A stretch of 64,000 nt of DNA from Adiantum capillus-veneris (Eukaryota > Streptophyta > Polypodiopsida > Polypodiales > Pteridaceae): the NCBI GenBank assembly GCA_014529385.2, contig CM043959.1, forward strand, positions 52,391,753 to 52,455,752, in the 5' to 3' direction. Under the pieces are notes generated by a model, which saw nothing but the letters and a program-made list of their open reading frames with translations, was not told the origin of the DNA and ran no database searches. Both the position numbers and the translations under genes were made by a program. Of the stretch, positions 24,501 through 37,500 are shown in pieces. Position 1 is the stretch's first letter, and each line of letters opens with the position of its first letter.

Positions 24501-27500
24501 CTCGTGTCCATAAAAAAAAGAAAAAACCATACATATGTATGGTGTGGAGTTTGCACCGTTCTCCAGATTTATAATAATACCGTAGAGAACGTGCCCTCCC
24601 CCCGCCACTTTTATCCCCTTCAATGTTGAAGGAGGACTTATGCTTCTCCTCCAATGTTGAAGGGACTTTATTATTGTAAAAATACTACAGCTTTACAAGG
24701 AAGAACTCACTACCGATGTTTTATGAAGACATGTATTATTCCACGTTGCCTTGCCGTGACGTATTGTCTATATGTTCCTTTGTTGGACATCAAAAATCTT
24801 CAACCTTTGTCACCTTCATCTACAATCTTTTGAATAAAAATGATGTAAATTTTTTGCTTAAATGTGTATATGATTTAATCTAAGTACTTTTGAGATCACA
24901 CAAAGGAAACGAATATACGGAATATAAGTGTACCTTTGGTATTGGTCGTACGGATCAACGCACAATCTTGGATGGAGCCGCTTCTAGACCTTCCTTGCAT
25001 TGTTCCGCCACCTTCCCACAAGTATACGTTCTACCATCGTCATCCATTTTGCGACTTCTGCAAACATGTCGATTGATGTTGAGTCCGTCGTATCGTTCGT
25101 CGGTAGGGTCCCATGCACACATACACAAATTCGTCGTCTTTGGGGCACCCCATTTGACATACATATTGATCAAAATACGGCCAAGCATGACATCTTTGTC
25201 CAAGATTCCTTGCGTCGCATCTGTTGAAAACAACCTAGAGCTTTTTGGCGCTGCCCTTTTGGAGCAAATCTTGCAATTATGAGGGAGGCCATCACTTCGA
25301 ATATGCTGAAAACAGACCAGAGCTAGGAAGCTTTTCAAGAAGTTATGGTGCTCTGTGAAGTGTAAGTGTGGCTCTCTACTACATGAGCTGTAGGTTTGCT
25401 CTTTTACTTCCTCGTGTTGAATGTTGTTTTAGCCCAATGCCAGTGTAGTGGGGTGATCTGACAGGCATGCGTATGCAACAAGTATGACGTTACGACTCCA
25501 GCAAGGCCCTCCTCCCTTCTACTTACTACTTGCTAGCATGACAACATATTTAAGGTTTTTGATAGCCTCGTTGACAGTACATATGGGATGAAATTGGAGA
25601 AAGCCATGGAGAGAGAGAGACAAGATGTTGCTACAGCTTGGAGAAGAATGCTTCGAAGTATATCAAAAGAAAGTTGACCAAGCAAGCCATTCCAGGCTCC
25701 CCTGCATTAGTGACTGAATGGTGAGAGATACACTCGCTTTGCATCCGCTGAAAACAGCCTAGAGCTTTTTGTCCCTGCTCATGTTGCGCATATCCCGTAA
25801 TCAGTGCGTTCCAAGAGACGACATTCCGGACAAGAAGCTCCTCAAGCACTTTTTATGCTTTCTGAAGCGTACCACATTTGACATACATATCGACCAAGGG
25901 AGTGCCAACCATGACCTCTATTTTCAAAAGCCTCAGACAAACAAAGAAATTGTAAATTTTTGTGCCCATATCAGCATCTTACGTAGAGCCACATGCCTTC
26001 AAGATGAATACGTAGGTGATTGCATCTGGACAAAGGCTCTCACTATGCATCTGCTGAAAACATCCTAGAGCTTTCTAGTCCTACTCCTGTTGTGCATATC
26101 CCACAATCAGCGCATTCCAAGAGATGCTGTTCCAAACGAAAAGCTCCTCGAGCACTAATGTGCTTTCTCAAGTGCACCACATTTGGCATACACATCGACC
26201 AAGGGAGTGTCAACATGGCATCTCTTTTCAATAGCATCTGAGTAACAATATCATCATGAATTTCTGTGTCCATATCAGGATCTTGCGTAGAGCTACATGC
26301 CTTTAAGATATACACGTAGGCGATTGCATCTGGAGATAGCTCTCACTTCACATCTGCTGAAAACAGTCCACATGTCCTCTTATGCATTCCAAGAGATGCC
26401 ACTCCGAACAGTAAGCTCCTCAAGCAGTTTTTGTGCTTTCTGAAGTGCACCACAGTTGGTATACATACCTCATTATTTTTCGACAACCTCTGGCTAACAA
26501 TATCATCGTGAATTCTTTTGCCCATATCAGCATCTACATAATGCCACATGCCTTGAAGATACAAGCGTAGGTGATTGCATTTAGGAGAGCTGCCCTCTCT
26601 TTGCATCTGCTGAAAACAGCCCAGTGCTAGGACCCTGTTTGGCATATCCAGCATTCCACAAGACGAGATCCCGCATAGTAAGCTCGTCAAAGACTTGTTG
26701 GGCATTGACAGGAGCATGATGCGAGATGCCTTCAACCCACACGTGTAGGTGATTGCATCCGGAGCTTGAGGCCCTCTCTTCGCATATGCTGAAAACAGTC
26801 CAGAGGTTCCTGGCCCTACCCCTGTTGGGCATATCCCACAATCAATGCACTCGAAGAGACAAGATTCTCGAGAGGAAGCTAGTTCAACCATTGCTGATAT
26901 ACTCTCTCTCCCCGGCTGTGGTGTGCTCTGACTAGCAAGATCATCGTAAACTCTTTTGCCCATACCAACATCTTGCATGATGCGAGATGCCTTCAAGCTG
27001 CACGTGTAGGTGATTGCATCCGGAGCTGGATGCTTTCAAGCTGCAGCAGAAAACAGTCCAAAGCTTTGCGGTCATCATGTAAGATGCCTTCAAGCTACAC
27101 GTGTAGGTGATTGCATCCGGAGCTGGAGGCTTTCAAGCTGCAGCAAAAAACAGTCCAGAGCTTTGTGGTCTCGATTATCTCTCTTCTCGGCTACAGTATG
27201 CATCTGAGTCCATATCAGCATCTTGCATAGAGCAAGATGGCTTTAAGATATACACGTAGGCAATCGCGTATGGAGATAGCTCTCGCTTCACATCTGTGAA
27301 AATAGTCTACAGCTTCCTAGCCCTGGTCCTCTTGTGCATATCCTGCATTCAGTGCATTCCAAGAGATGCCGCTCCGAACAGTAAGCTTCTCAAGCACTTT
27401 TTGTGCTTTCTCAAGTGCACCACATTTGGTATACATGCCAAGACAGTGCAAAGTACCTCTTTTTTTTTCGACAACCTCTGGCTAACAATATCATCGTGAA

Positions 27501-27841
27501 TTCTTTTGCCCATATCAGCATCTGCACAATGCCACATGCCTTGAAGATACAAGCATAGGTGATTGCATTTGGGAAAGCTTCCCTCTCTTTGCATCTGCTG
27601 TATACAGCCCAGCGCTAGGACCCTGTTGGGCATATCTTGCAATCAATGCATTCCACAAGACGACATCCTGCATAGGAAGCTCGTCAAAGACTTGTTGGGA
27701 TGCCTTCAAGCTACACGTAGGTGATTGCGTTTGGAGATAGCTCTTGCTTCGCATCTGCTGAAAACAGTTCACAGCTTCCTAGCCCTAGTCCTCTTGTACA
27801 TATCCTGCATTCAGTGCATTCCAAGAGTAGTTCCTTGTGCT

Positions 27842-27909
<68 letters not shown>

Positions 27910-28245
27910 GTTCTGCATTGGCGGGATTTTCATTTATGGCTAGATAAACCTTCTAATATGTCCTTTCTTGATCCCGGGTTGCCGATGTTGGTGACTACGC
28001 TGCGATAACTGCGTCTGTGAGGCAGGCCTTACTTTGGAAGCCCATTGATGTGCTGGTGTGCAATGCAGGCCTTACACGAGGAGGCTACCTTGAAAATTCG
28101 TCACTCAAGGACATTGATACTGTCATTCGAAAAAATCTGAATGGCTCCCTCCATATACCCTCTTCATGAAGCTCTTCCCTCTTTGAAAGAACACAGTGCT
28201 ACGCATCCTGTATCGATAGTCTTCATATCATCTTTGGCTTCTTTT

Positions 28246-28311
<66 letters not shown>

Positions 28312-28496
28312 CTCTTGGGGTTGTATCAGTCCTTGGTGCTAAATTTTTGATGCGTTTCAAATGTTCATGTATGGGCATGCTGCCTACACAGCATCTAAAT
28401 ACGCAGTGAGGGGTCTGGCGAAGTCCCTGCGTTGCGAACTGCTGCCATACAGCAACATGAGGGTGACCCTGATGTGTCCAGGATTTGTAAACACGC

Positions 28497-28544
<48 letters not shown>

Positions 28545-31500
28545 ATTTAGTAGGCCAATCACATGTGGCCACATGGCATAGCTGCCCTTGCTCCTTTCAT
28601 TAAATTGATCTTAGATAATCAAGGTAAAGATCATGTTCGGCTAGGCAATGGGCAGACATGTGAGATCTTAGGTGTTGGAGATGTTCAATTGAAGTTTCAG
28701 AATGGCTCTTCTTTCACGCTGAAAAATGTGAGACATGTTCCCGCAATTACAAAGAGCTTGATCAGCACAGGTTTACTTGATGATGCTGGCTACGTCACCA
28801 CTTTTGGACAAAACATGTGGAAGATATCCAAAGGTTCTATGACAGTAGCACATGGAGTAAAGTCTGGAGGACTTTACATGATTTATGTATCAAATGTCTC
28901 TAAAAATGTAATCAATGTAACCGAGCAGCCGAACGTTTCTTTGTGGCATAGCCACTTAGGACATATGTCCAAGAAGGGAATGGAAATCTTGTCTTGTTCT
29001 GGTTATTTGCCTGGCTTTTCATTTAATGATTTTGAATTCTGTGAACATTGTCTGTATGGTAAGCAAACACAGAAGCCACATAAGCATAGAACCAGTAGAA
29101 GAGATACACAGTTGGCACTTGTTCATAGTGATTTGTGTGGACCTATGCCTAACCTATCTCTAGGGGGAGCTTCTTACTTTATGACATTTATAGATGATTA
29201 CTCGAGGAAAGTATGGGTTTACTTTCTCAAGCACAAGGATGAAGCGTTTACTGTTTTCAAAACGTTTGTGACACCTGTGGAGAATCAGAGTGGCAAGAAG
29301 CTTAAATGCTTACGCACTGACATTGGTGGAGAGTATGTTTCAAAGGCCTTTCAGGACTTTTGTGAGTCAAAAGGTATAAAACGTGAACTTACTGCTCCTT
29401 ACAATCCTCCTCAAAATGGTGTTGCTGAGAGGATGAATAGGACCATACAAGAGAAGGTCAGAAGTATGTTGTCTAATGCACAGCTGCCAAATGGGTTTTG
29501 GACTGAAGCTATATCAACAGTTGTTCATCTTATAAATAGATCTCCTAGCAAGGTTTTGCAGAAGGATTCAGTGCCAGAGATGGTATGGTCAGGCAAAATG
29601 CCCTCATACAAGCATCTCAGAGTCTTTGGCTGTGAGGCATATACTCACGTTTCAAAGGAATTGAGGAACAAACTTGAGCCAAAGAGTAGAAAGTGCATCT
29701 TTCTGGGCTATGGTAATTCTCGTGAGATGGGGTACAGACTTTGGGATCCCGAATCCAGAAAGGTTATCCGCAGCAATGATGTTCACTTTAATGAATCCAA
29801 ATATCATTCTAAACCAGAGAGGGTTGAGGAAATTAGAAGAGTTGTCTTCCAAGAAGATGGACCTGCACGTGCAAGACAAAATGTCAGGGCTCAAGAGGAG
29901 CAAGGACAGGATAGATTGGAACCACAGGTTGTGGCTAAGCCTGAGCCACCTATTTTGCGTAGATCTGGACGTATCACGCGACCTCCTGATCGGTTTGTTC
30001 CATCTATGAACTATGTCATGCTGACTGATCACAATGAGCCTTCATGTTACAAGGAAGCCATGCAAATGAAGGACTCCGAGAATTGGCAATTGGGCATGCA
30101 GTCAGAGATGACAGCTCTGCATAAAAACCAGACATGGAAGCTAGTTAAATTACCATTGGGCAAAAAGGCTCTACCTTGTAAATGGGTTTACAGGTATAAG
30201 ATCACCGCTCATGATAGTCAGCCAAAGTACAAAGCAAGGCTTGTTGCCAAGGGCTTTAAGCAAGAACAAGGCATTGACTTTGATGAAGTCTTCTCTCCGG
30301 TGGTCAAGATGACTACATTGAGATGCTTTCTTGCATTGGTTGCCATATTAGATTTGGTGTTGCACCAAATGGATGTCAAGACAACGTTCTTGCATGGTGA
30401 TTTAGATGTGGAAATTTACATGTAGCAGCCAGAAGGGTTTGCTGAGAAAGGCAAGGAAGATTTGGTATGCCAGTTGTTAAAGAGTCTTTATGGCTTAAAA
30501 CAATCACCGAGGGCATGGTACCATAAGTTCCACAAGTTTATGCTTTCTCAAGGCTACAAACGTAGTGAGTTCGATCACTGTCTATATACAAAGAAGGCTA
30601 AGGATGGCATTTGGCTGATCCTTATTTTGTATGTGGATGACATGTTAATTGCTGGCAAGCACTTGGAAGAAATTTCAGCTTTGAAGTCAAAGATGGCAAA
30701 ATCGTTTGACATGAAAGACATGGGTGAGGCAAGTCATATACTTGGTATGCGCATTGAGAGAGACAGATCAAAGAAGTTGATTTGGTTATCTCAAACAGAG
30801 TATATTGACAAGGTTTTGCAACGTTTCAATATGGAGAAGGGAAAGGCATTGAGTGTTCCATTGCTACCATATGTGAAACTTAGCAAACAAGATTGTCCTG
30901 TGTCTGAGGAAGAACAGGCTGAAATGGATAAGATTCCATATGCCTCTGCAGTGGGTAGTTTGATGTATGCAATGATTGCTACTCGCCCAGACATTGCATT
31001 TGCAGTGGGAGTAGTAAGTCGATACATGTCAAACCCAGGCAAGAAACATTGGGAGGCAGTGAAAGGAATATTGAGATACCTGAAAGCTACAAAGAGTATG
31101 CGTATATGCTATGGGAGTCAGGAGCTAAGTGTAAAGGGTTTTACATACTCAGATTATGCAGGTGACTTAGACAACCGAAGGTCTACGTCAGGGTATGTCT
31201 TTACATTGGCTGGTGGAACAGTATCATGGCGTTCTAGATTACAAGATTGTGTTACTCGGTCTACTACAGAGGCTGAATATGTTGCAGCATCAGAGGCATG
31301 CAAAGAATCAATTTGGCTTAATCGACTAGTAACAGATTTGGGAATCAAAGAAGAGATGCCTGTGTTATATTGTGATAGTCAGAGTGCTATACAATTGGCT
31401 CGCAATCCAGTTTATCACTCAAAGACAAAGCATGTGGATGTGAAGTATCATTTCATCAAGGGAATGCTCGAGGATAAGCAAATTCTGCTTGTCAAAGTTC

Positions 31501-34500
31501 ACACCACAGAAAATCCTGCTGATCTACTTACAAAAGGACTTCCCTCAGAGAGCTTTGCGCATTTTCGCAAGCAGTTAGGTGTAGGGTAGTACATCACTTC
31601 TCTACATCTCTTGTATATTAGCTTGTATAGTAACTTCTCTCACACTTAAAGTACCACATTCGACTTTAAGTGGGAGGTTGTTGGGATATAAAGCCTAATG
31701 TGGTCGCCCAGGTAAGTGGGCGGGCCGCCAGGTATGTACACATATTCTTTTGTAAAAACCTAATAAGAACTCACTATGCTCTACACATTACATCAGAGCG
31801 AGTTCACCATATCGTCGTGCTCTTCTTCTCGCACTCTCTCTCGCGTCGCACTTCCGCTCGTACTCCTCCATAGTGATTATGCTATTGGTGCGGCATTATA
31901 CCAGGATGGACGTCCTATTGCGTTTGAAAGTAAGAAGCGTTCTGACGCTGAGATGCGTCATCCAACGTATGAAAAGGAGCTTTATGTTGTAGTCCACGCC
32001 TTGAGGAAATAGCGGCACTACTTGTATGGCTCTACGTTTGTTGCATGGACAGATCATCACTCCTTGCGCTATATCTGTGATCATGGTGATCTCAGAGGCC
32101 GGAAGGCTAGATGGGTTGAGCTTATGCAAGAGTTTGACTTTGAGATCCGTTATAGAAAAGGATCCAGCAATCGAGTTGCTGATGCGCTCAGCAGGATTCC
32201 TAAGATCAATGCCTTATCTATGGCTGAAATCTCGACGGATTTCTATCTCTCTCTCCGAGGGCTATGTCGTTCCGATGGCCATTTTGGCAAGATATGGAAC
32301 GAGGTCGAAGCGGGGCATGACTCGCATGCAGGCTTGGGTGGTCCGGAGACCCAAGTGAGTCGTGCTGGAGAGACGAGACAGCGACAATATTCCATTAGAG
32401 GTGGACTATTGTTTAGAAATGGTAAAGTCTGCGTGCCGGAAATCGATGAGATTCAACAAAGAATTTTGTGCGAATGCCGCGATGTTCCTAGCGCTGGGCA
32501 CCCAGGCATCCAGAGAACTTTGGCTTTGGTCAAGCGATTTTGGCAAGATATGGAACGAGGTCGAAGCGGGGCATGACTCGCATGCAGGCTTGGGTGGTCC
32601 GGAGACCCAAGTGAGTCGTGCTGGAGAGACGAGACAGCGACAATATTCCATTAGAGGTGGACTATTGTTTAGAAATGGTAAAGTCTGCGTGCCGGAAATC
32701 GATGAGATTCAACAAAGAATTTTGTGCGAATGCCGCGATGTTCCTAGCGCTGGGCACCCAGGCATCCAGAGAACTTTGGCTTTGGTCAAGCGATATTTCT
32801 ATTGGCCAAGAATGCGCTCTTACATAGAGAGCTATGTGAAGAGATGCGCTCAGTGTCAGGTCAATAAGGCAGAGCGCCTTAGGAAAGCTGGCTTGCTACA
32901 CCCATTGGAAATTCCAGATGCCAAGTGGCAAAGTATTTCCATGGACTTCATCGTTGATTTGCAAAATACTAGTCGGGGCAATGACGCTATTTGGGTTGTG
33001 GTTGATAGACTCACAAAAATGGCGAAGTTTATACCAACGAAGTCGACAGTAAAACGCCATGTGTTGGCGGTTTTATTTGTCGATCAGCTGTATAAGCTGT
33101 ATGGTCTCCCAGAAGATATCGTCAGTGATCGAGATACTAAGTTCACTGGCCGATTTTGGCGAGATGTTTTTGCTCACCTTCAGACGAAGTTGAGTATGTC
33201 GTCTTCTGACCATCCTGAGTCCGACGGACAAACTGAGAGGATGAATCAGACGTTAGAGGACATGTTGAGAGCTTATGTCTCTCACAGGCAATCTGATTGG
33301 GAAAAGTATCTCCCACAGTTAGAGTTTGCCTATAATAGTAGCAAGCATTCTGCTACTATTGGATTTAGCCCCTTCATGTTGATCTATGGACTCGAGCCTA
33401 AATCCCCGATTGCTATTGGCTTAGAGAAAGTCAAGGACCACCAAGCTCGTGATTTCCTGTATGACATGCAGGAGATGCTCGAATTGGCTAAGGATAGTAT
33501 AAGAACGGCTCGTGATCGAGTCACTACTTACGCTAATCAAAAGAGGTCCCCAAGAACTCTAGATGTGGGACAATGGGTCTATCTGAAGATACCCAAGGAT
33601 TCCAAGACTATGCGAACTTGAAAGCATTATAAGCTTTCACCTAGATATTGTGTTCCGTTCCAGATCACAAAGAAAATTGGCCAAGTTGCCTATAAACTGG
33701 CTCTTCCTTCGGATGTTACTGTACATCCAGTGTTTCATGTCAGCCGCCTTAAAGTGAAATTGGGCGAAGCTGATGTTGTTGTGCCTATCGAGGAAAATGT
33801 ATGGCAAGATATGCAAACTGAGTATATATTCCTCGAGAACCAGAAGCAGTTTTAGATCATCGTACCCGTCATTCTCGTCAAAAGGCTTATGACGAGTACT
33901 TAATTAAATGGAAGGGTCAATCTGAACGGTTTGCTACTTGGGAACCTTTTCGAGCTTTGAAGGCTCAATATCCCCACTTCATTGATGAGGACATTAATGG
34001 TTCTTAAGGGGGGAAGTATGTTATGTCCCGCTCACAGGAGAGGGGATCTAGCCCAGATGCCGTCGGGATGGGCGTCCAGTGTCCGGACGGACGTAGTGTG
34101 AACCCGGCCAGTGTGGCCGGCCATTATTATAAAAGAAAGGCCAAGGCCTCATTTGCAGTTATCGACCCCACTGGCAGAGTGCCAGTGGTTAGCCCGCGAG
34201 GCTAGGAGTGCGCGAGGTCACCTCGAGGAGGTGAGGCCGGGTGGTATGGGACGCTCAGTCTTACAGGTGCACGCCTACGTCCTCGAACACTGGCCCCAAC
34301 ACAGGGGAGCTTCTGGATGGTGGCTATGGTCGGGTGGTTCGTCCGACGCGCGTCTGTAGGCAATCTGTGTGGCCGGGAGATCCTATCTCCTCGTTCGTTT
34401 CAACATGTAACCACAAGAAAGGTCATGAAACATAGATACAAATGACTTAATGAAACCTTCATACTTTTGTCATTTCTGACAATCATAGAAGTGAGCATTA

Positions 34501-37500
34501 TACCTTTAGCACTTGTTAAGCAATGTAAACTTCTATTGCACTGAATCCGTGTATACATATGATGCGCTAGCTCCAACATCACCCCTCTTTTGAGCACGTT
34601 GAGTTGGGGCATACGTGGGTTGTAAACCAAAGGCTTCAAGGTAAAGTTGCAATACATTTGGTGACTCTACCAGTTCACTTTCTTCGATCCACTTTGCATC
34701 GATAGGTGGATAGTTTTTGAACTTCACCAAACAACGTCTTGCAACTTGTCCCTTAACTTTTCTTTCCTTATGTGATCTCATCAAGTTCCTCAACTTCAGG
34801 TTGATCTTCATCTAGCATATCTTCCGGCACATCACTCACAAAGGGTCTTAGAAGACTCACATGAAACACATTATGAATCTTCCAAGCGTCAGGCAATTTC
34901 AGCCAGTATCAACATCGCTGATCTTGTCAAGTACTTGAAAAGGCCCATAGTAACGCATGCTGAGCTTGAGAAACAACCTTTCCTTGCCCTTTATCTTCTT
35001 TAATCTGGCCTTTAAAACCACAAAAGAACCCAATCACCAAGTGAAAACAATGGTTCCCATCGGTGACAATCAGCATCCCTTTTCTGCTTTACCTTAGTCT
35101 TCTCCAAGGCAAGCTTAATTTTCTTTTACATTTCATCCATATTTTCTACATAGCGATCTGCTTCAAAAATCTTATCCTTTGTGTGCAAAATGGGAGAAAC
35201 CTTTTTTCCACCCTCAATAATTTCAAAGGGTGCCTTGCCTGTTGACGAATGCACCGTATTGTCGTATGCATACTCAAGCATAGGTAAATACCGTTCCCAC
35301 TTGCCCTTATTGTCTGTCACATAGCATTTAAGCAGACCTAAGACAGCAGAATTAGCCTCTTCTAATTGTCCATCAGTTTGTGGATGAAATGAGGATGAAA
35401 ACTTAAGCGTAGTGCCCATGTTTTCAAACAATCCTCTCCAAAACAAACTTGTCATGCGAGAATCACAATCACTGTCAATTGACTATGGCATACCATGCAA
35501 AAACAATTGTGCCATTTGATCACATTTTAAGTAAGTTACTCAAAGCAGCGCTTTACAAGACTACCTATTGTACTCCTCTAAGTTCTTGCAAGTAGCCGCA
35601 TTGACTTGGTGCCAATCTGTCATAACATCAGCTTCAAATTCAATTGATAGCCATGCAAATGCATACATCTGTTTGAAGTAAACCCATGTGATGGGTACCT
35701 GTCCTTGCATCAATAATGTCGTCCTCCATGAACGCGCATTTCCTTTCAAGAAAGTGGCAGCTTTATGGACTTTTGAGGTCTCACTTAAATTCCCCCCTGC
35801 ATAGGCAGTATCAAACTGTTCAAGAAAAGTGAGAGCCTTTGTCTTGTCCTCAAATCCGTTGAAAGTATCAAACTTCACAACTGCACCACCTTCTTTGTAT
35901 GGTTTTGGCTTGTCCAACACTACGAAATTATCATAAGGAATCGTCTGCAACATGGGTACAATGGTAGGGATCATTTGTGCCCCTTGGTCATTAGGATCTT
36001 GGCTTCTTGGTGTCATATTTTCCTACTGATTTGAAAAACCAGCCATACCAAAATTGCCCTGTGGCACCCCAAACTAGCCCTGATTACATTGAAACCCTAG
36101 CTGTAAGCCAATATTACCATACATGGGGTTTGGCATCATGCCTTGCATACCCCCAACGACTGTTCGTGGCATGTACTACTGATTTCCAGGCGCATAACCA
36201 GCCATGCTTTGAAACACAGATCCACCCCCGAAATACCCAGGATGTACCATGGGTGGTTGAAATACCTGTTGCATAGCTTGGAAGGTAGTTCCCTATCCAT
36301 TAAAACCAACATTTTGACTCTAAAAGGTGGCTAGCTTAACTAGTCTAGACTAAGGAATTGGCATCCTAACCACTTGTTCATGGATAGAAAAAGTTTTCCC
36401 TAGAGCCCCAGCGACTCCACAACATGCAAATGCTCCTTGCCTTGCTGGGACGCATAAGGGACCTGAGCTTGAGCCTCAACGGGCTCTGTTGGCAAAGAAA
36501 GTTGCCTTGCCTACTATGACACTGGTGCTATGACACTGGTGGAGCTTGCAAAAACTGGGGTTCCGCACCAATCGAGTAAACACATTCACAGCAGCAACCA
36601 ACTGTGTCCTGAACGCATCCTCGTCTAGCTGCCCAATCATTAATCCTTGAGCTCGTGGTGCATTCACATCAACAAAAGGTACACATAGTGGTGGCCATGA
36701 ACTCTCACCAACCTCAAACACTCGAGGAACAGCTTTTCTATCTTGTGAAGAGGAGCCCTCTTCTCTGGTGCCATTCATCTTGTCAGCCACAATGGAATTC
36801 CAAGTTCCTGTACTATGTGTCTTTGCCGAAAACCAACCAAGGCTCATTTCTTGAGGAAAAAGTGATATTGTCCACCGAAAGAACCATGAAACCGGCATGT
36901 GGCCTCACTAAAGGGCGGTAATTTTGGCTTTCACCCGATCTAAACATTGTTTAACTTTATCTATACTTTACGACACGAAGTAACTTCACAGATAGACCTA
37001 GTATTGAAATTCAGCACTTCAAAACGAATCACAACTTGGTAGCTAGAGTGCCAAGTAGACAATGACACCCTGTTGGCCCCAAGGGTTGGCACCCCCTTCG
37101 GTATTTCTTTATTCCAATTAAACTTCGAGAAAATCTGTGAGCTTCTATAAGCTGTCCCACTTCTATTGGGCTGAAAATGGCCTACTCTAGCCCAATTTCA
37201 TCATAACGACAGTAGAAGGCTTCAAAGACAAAATCCCCATGTACTAGATGACTTTCCACGTAAATTAGAGCACTTTCGCAAACCTGGTGAGAAAATACAG
37301 CATGCTGAAGTCTCTGTTTTCAGAGTCTAAAACACTCGAGAACACCTGTTTAGCAGTTCCCTAGCTTACCCAAAGCTCCTGGAAACTTTAGGCATCAAAA
37401 AGGGTCAAAACCCTAAACCTGCAAGAAATTACAGAAAGCTGTAATTATCTATTTTGGGCTCTGTTTTGCGTGTCAGCCGCATCCATAGCAAGCCCTCAAG

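Larger units (their letters stand above)
24244..28608. mobile_element. 4.4-kb insert of unknown class carrying PPR and dehydrogenase gene fragments
   Basis: It separates the two halves of the Copia protease/integrase region. TCTTA occurs at both edges (24239-24243 and 28609-28613) and could be a target duplication, but the restored reading frame fits TCTTAT plus GATAAT better, so the edges are uncertain by 1-2 bp. No terminal inverted repeats, LTRs or transposase were recognised. It contains decayed PPR repeats (minus), a short-chain dehydrogenase fragment that keeps intron positions (plus), and four dinucleotide arrays. Capture of genomic DNA by a non-autonomous element (Helitron- or Pack-type) is one explanation. 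Confidence 0.6.
21976..31870 (+). mobile_element. Ty1/Copia element inside the inner Gypsy, target duplication TAGTG
   Basis: Both LTRs are 192 bp (21976-22167 and 31679-31870), start TGTTGGG and end CA, and differ at about 7 positions. TAGTG flanks at 21971-21975 and 31871-31875. Order: LTR, PBS, about 1.1-kb leader, gag, protease, [4.4-kb insert], integrase, RT, RNase H, PPT, LTR. Removing it rejoins the Gypsy RNase H reading [15 protein letters not shown]. Confidence 0.92.
17754..34402 (+). mobile_element. Inner Ty3/Gypsy (chromodomain) element, target duplication ACATG
   Basis: LTRs 17754-18112 and 34019-34402 start TGTTATGTCCCGCTCA and end GTTCGTTTCA. ACATG flanks both sides (17749-17753 and 34403-34407). 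The order PBS, gag, protease, RT, RNase H, integrase, chromodomain, PPT is complete but each part has lesions. A Copia element sits inside the RNase H junction (21976-31870). It is antisense to DEP1. Confidence 0.9.

Noticed and set aside
24955-27772. A functional PPR gene
   Set aside because: Every repeat unit is broken by stops or frameshifts, and there is no start, targeting peptide or continuous repeat tract.
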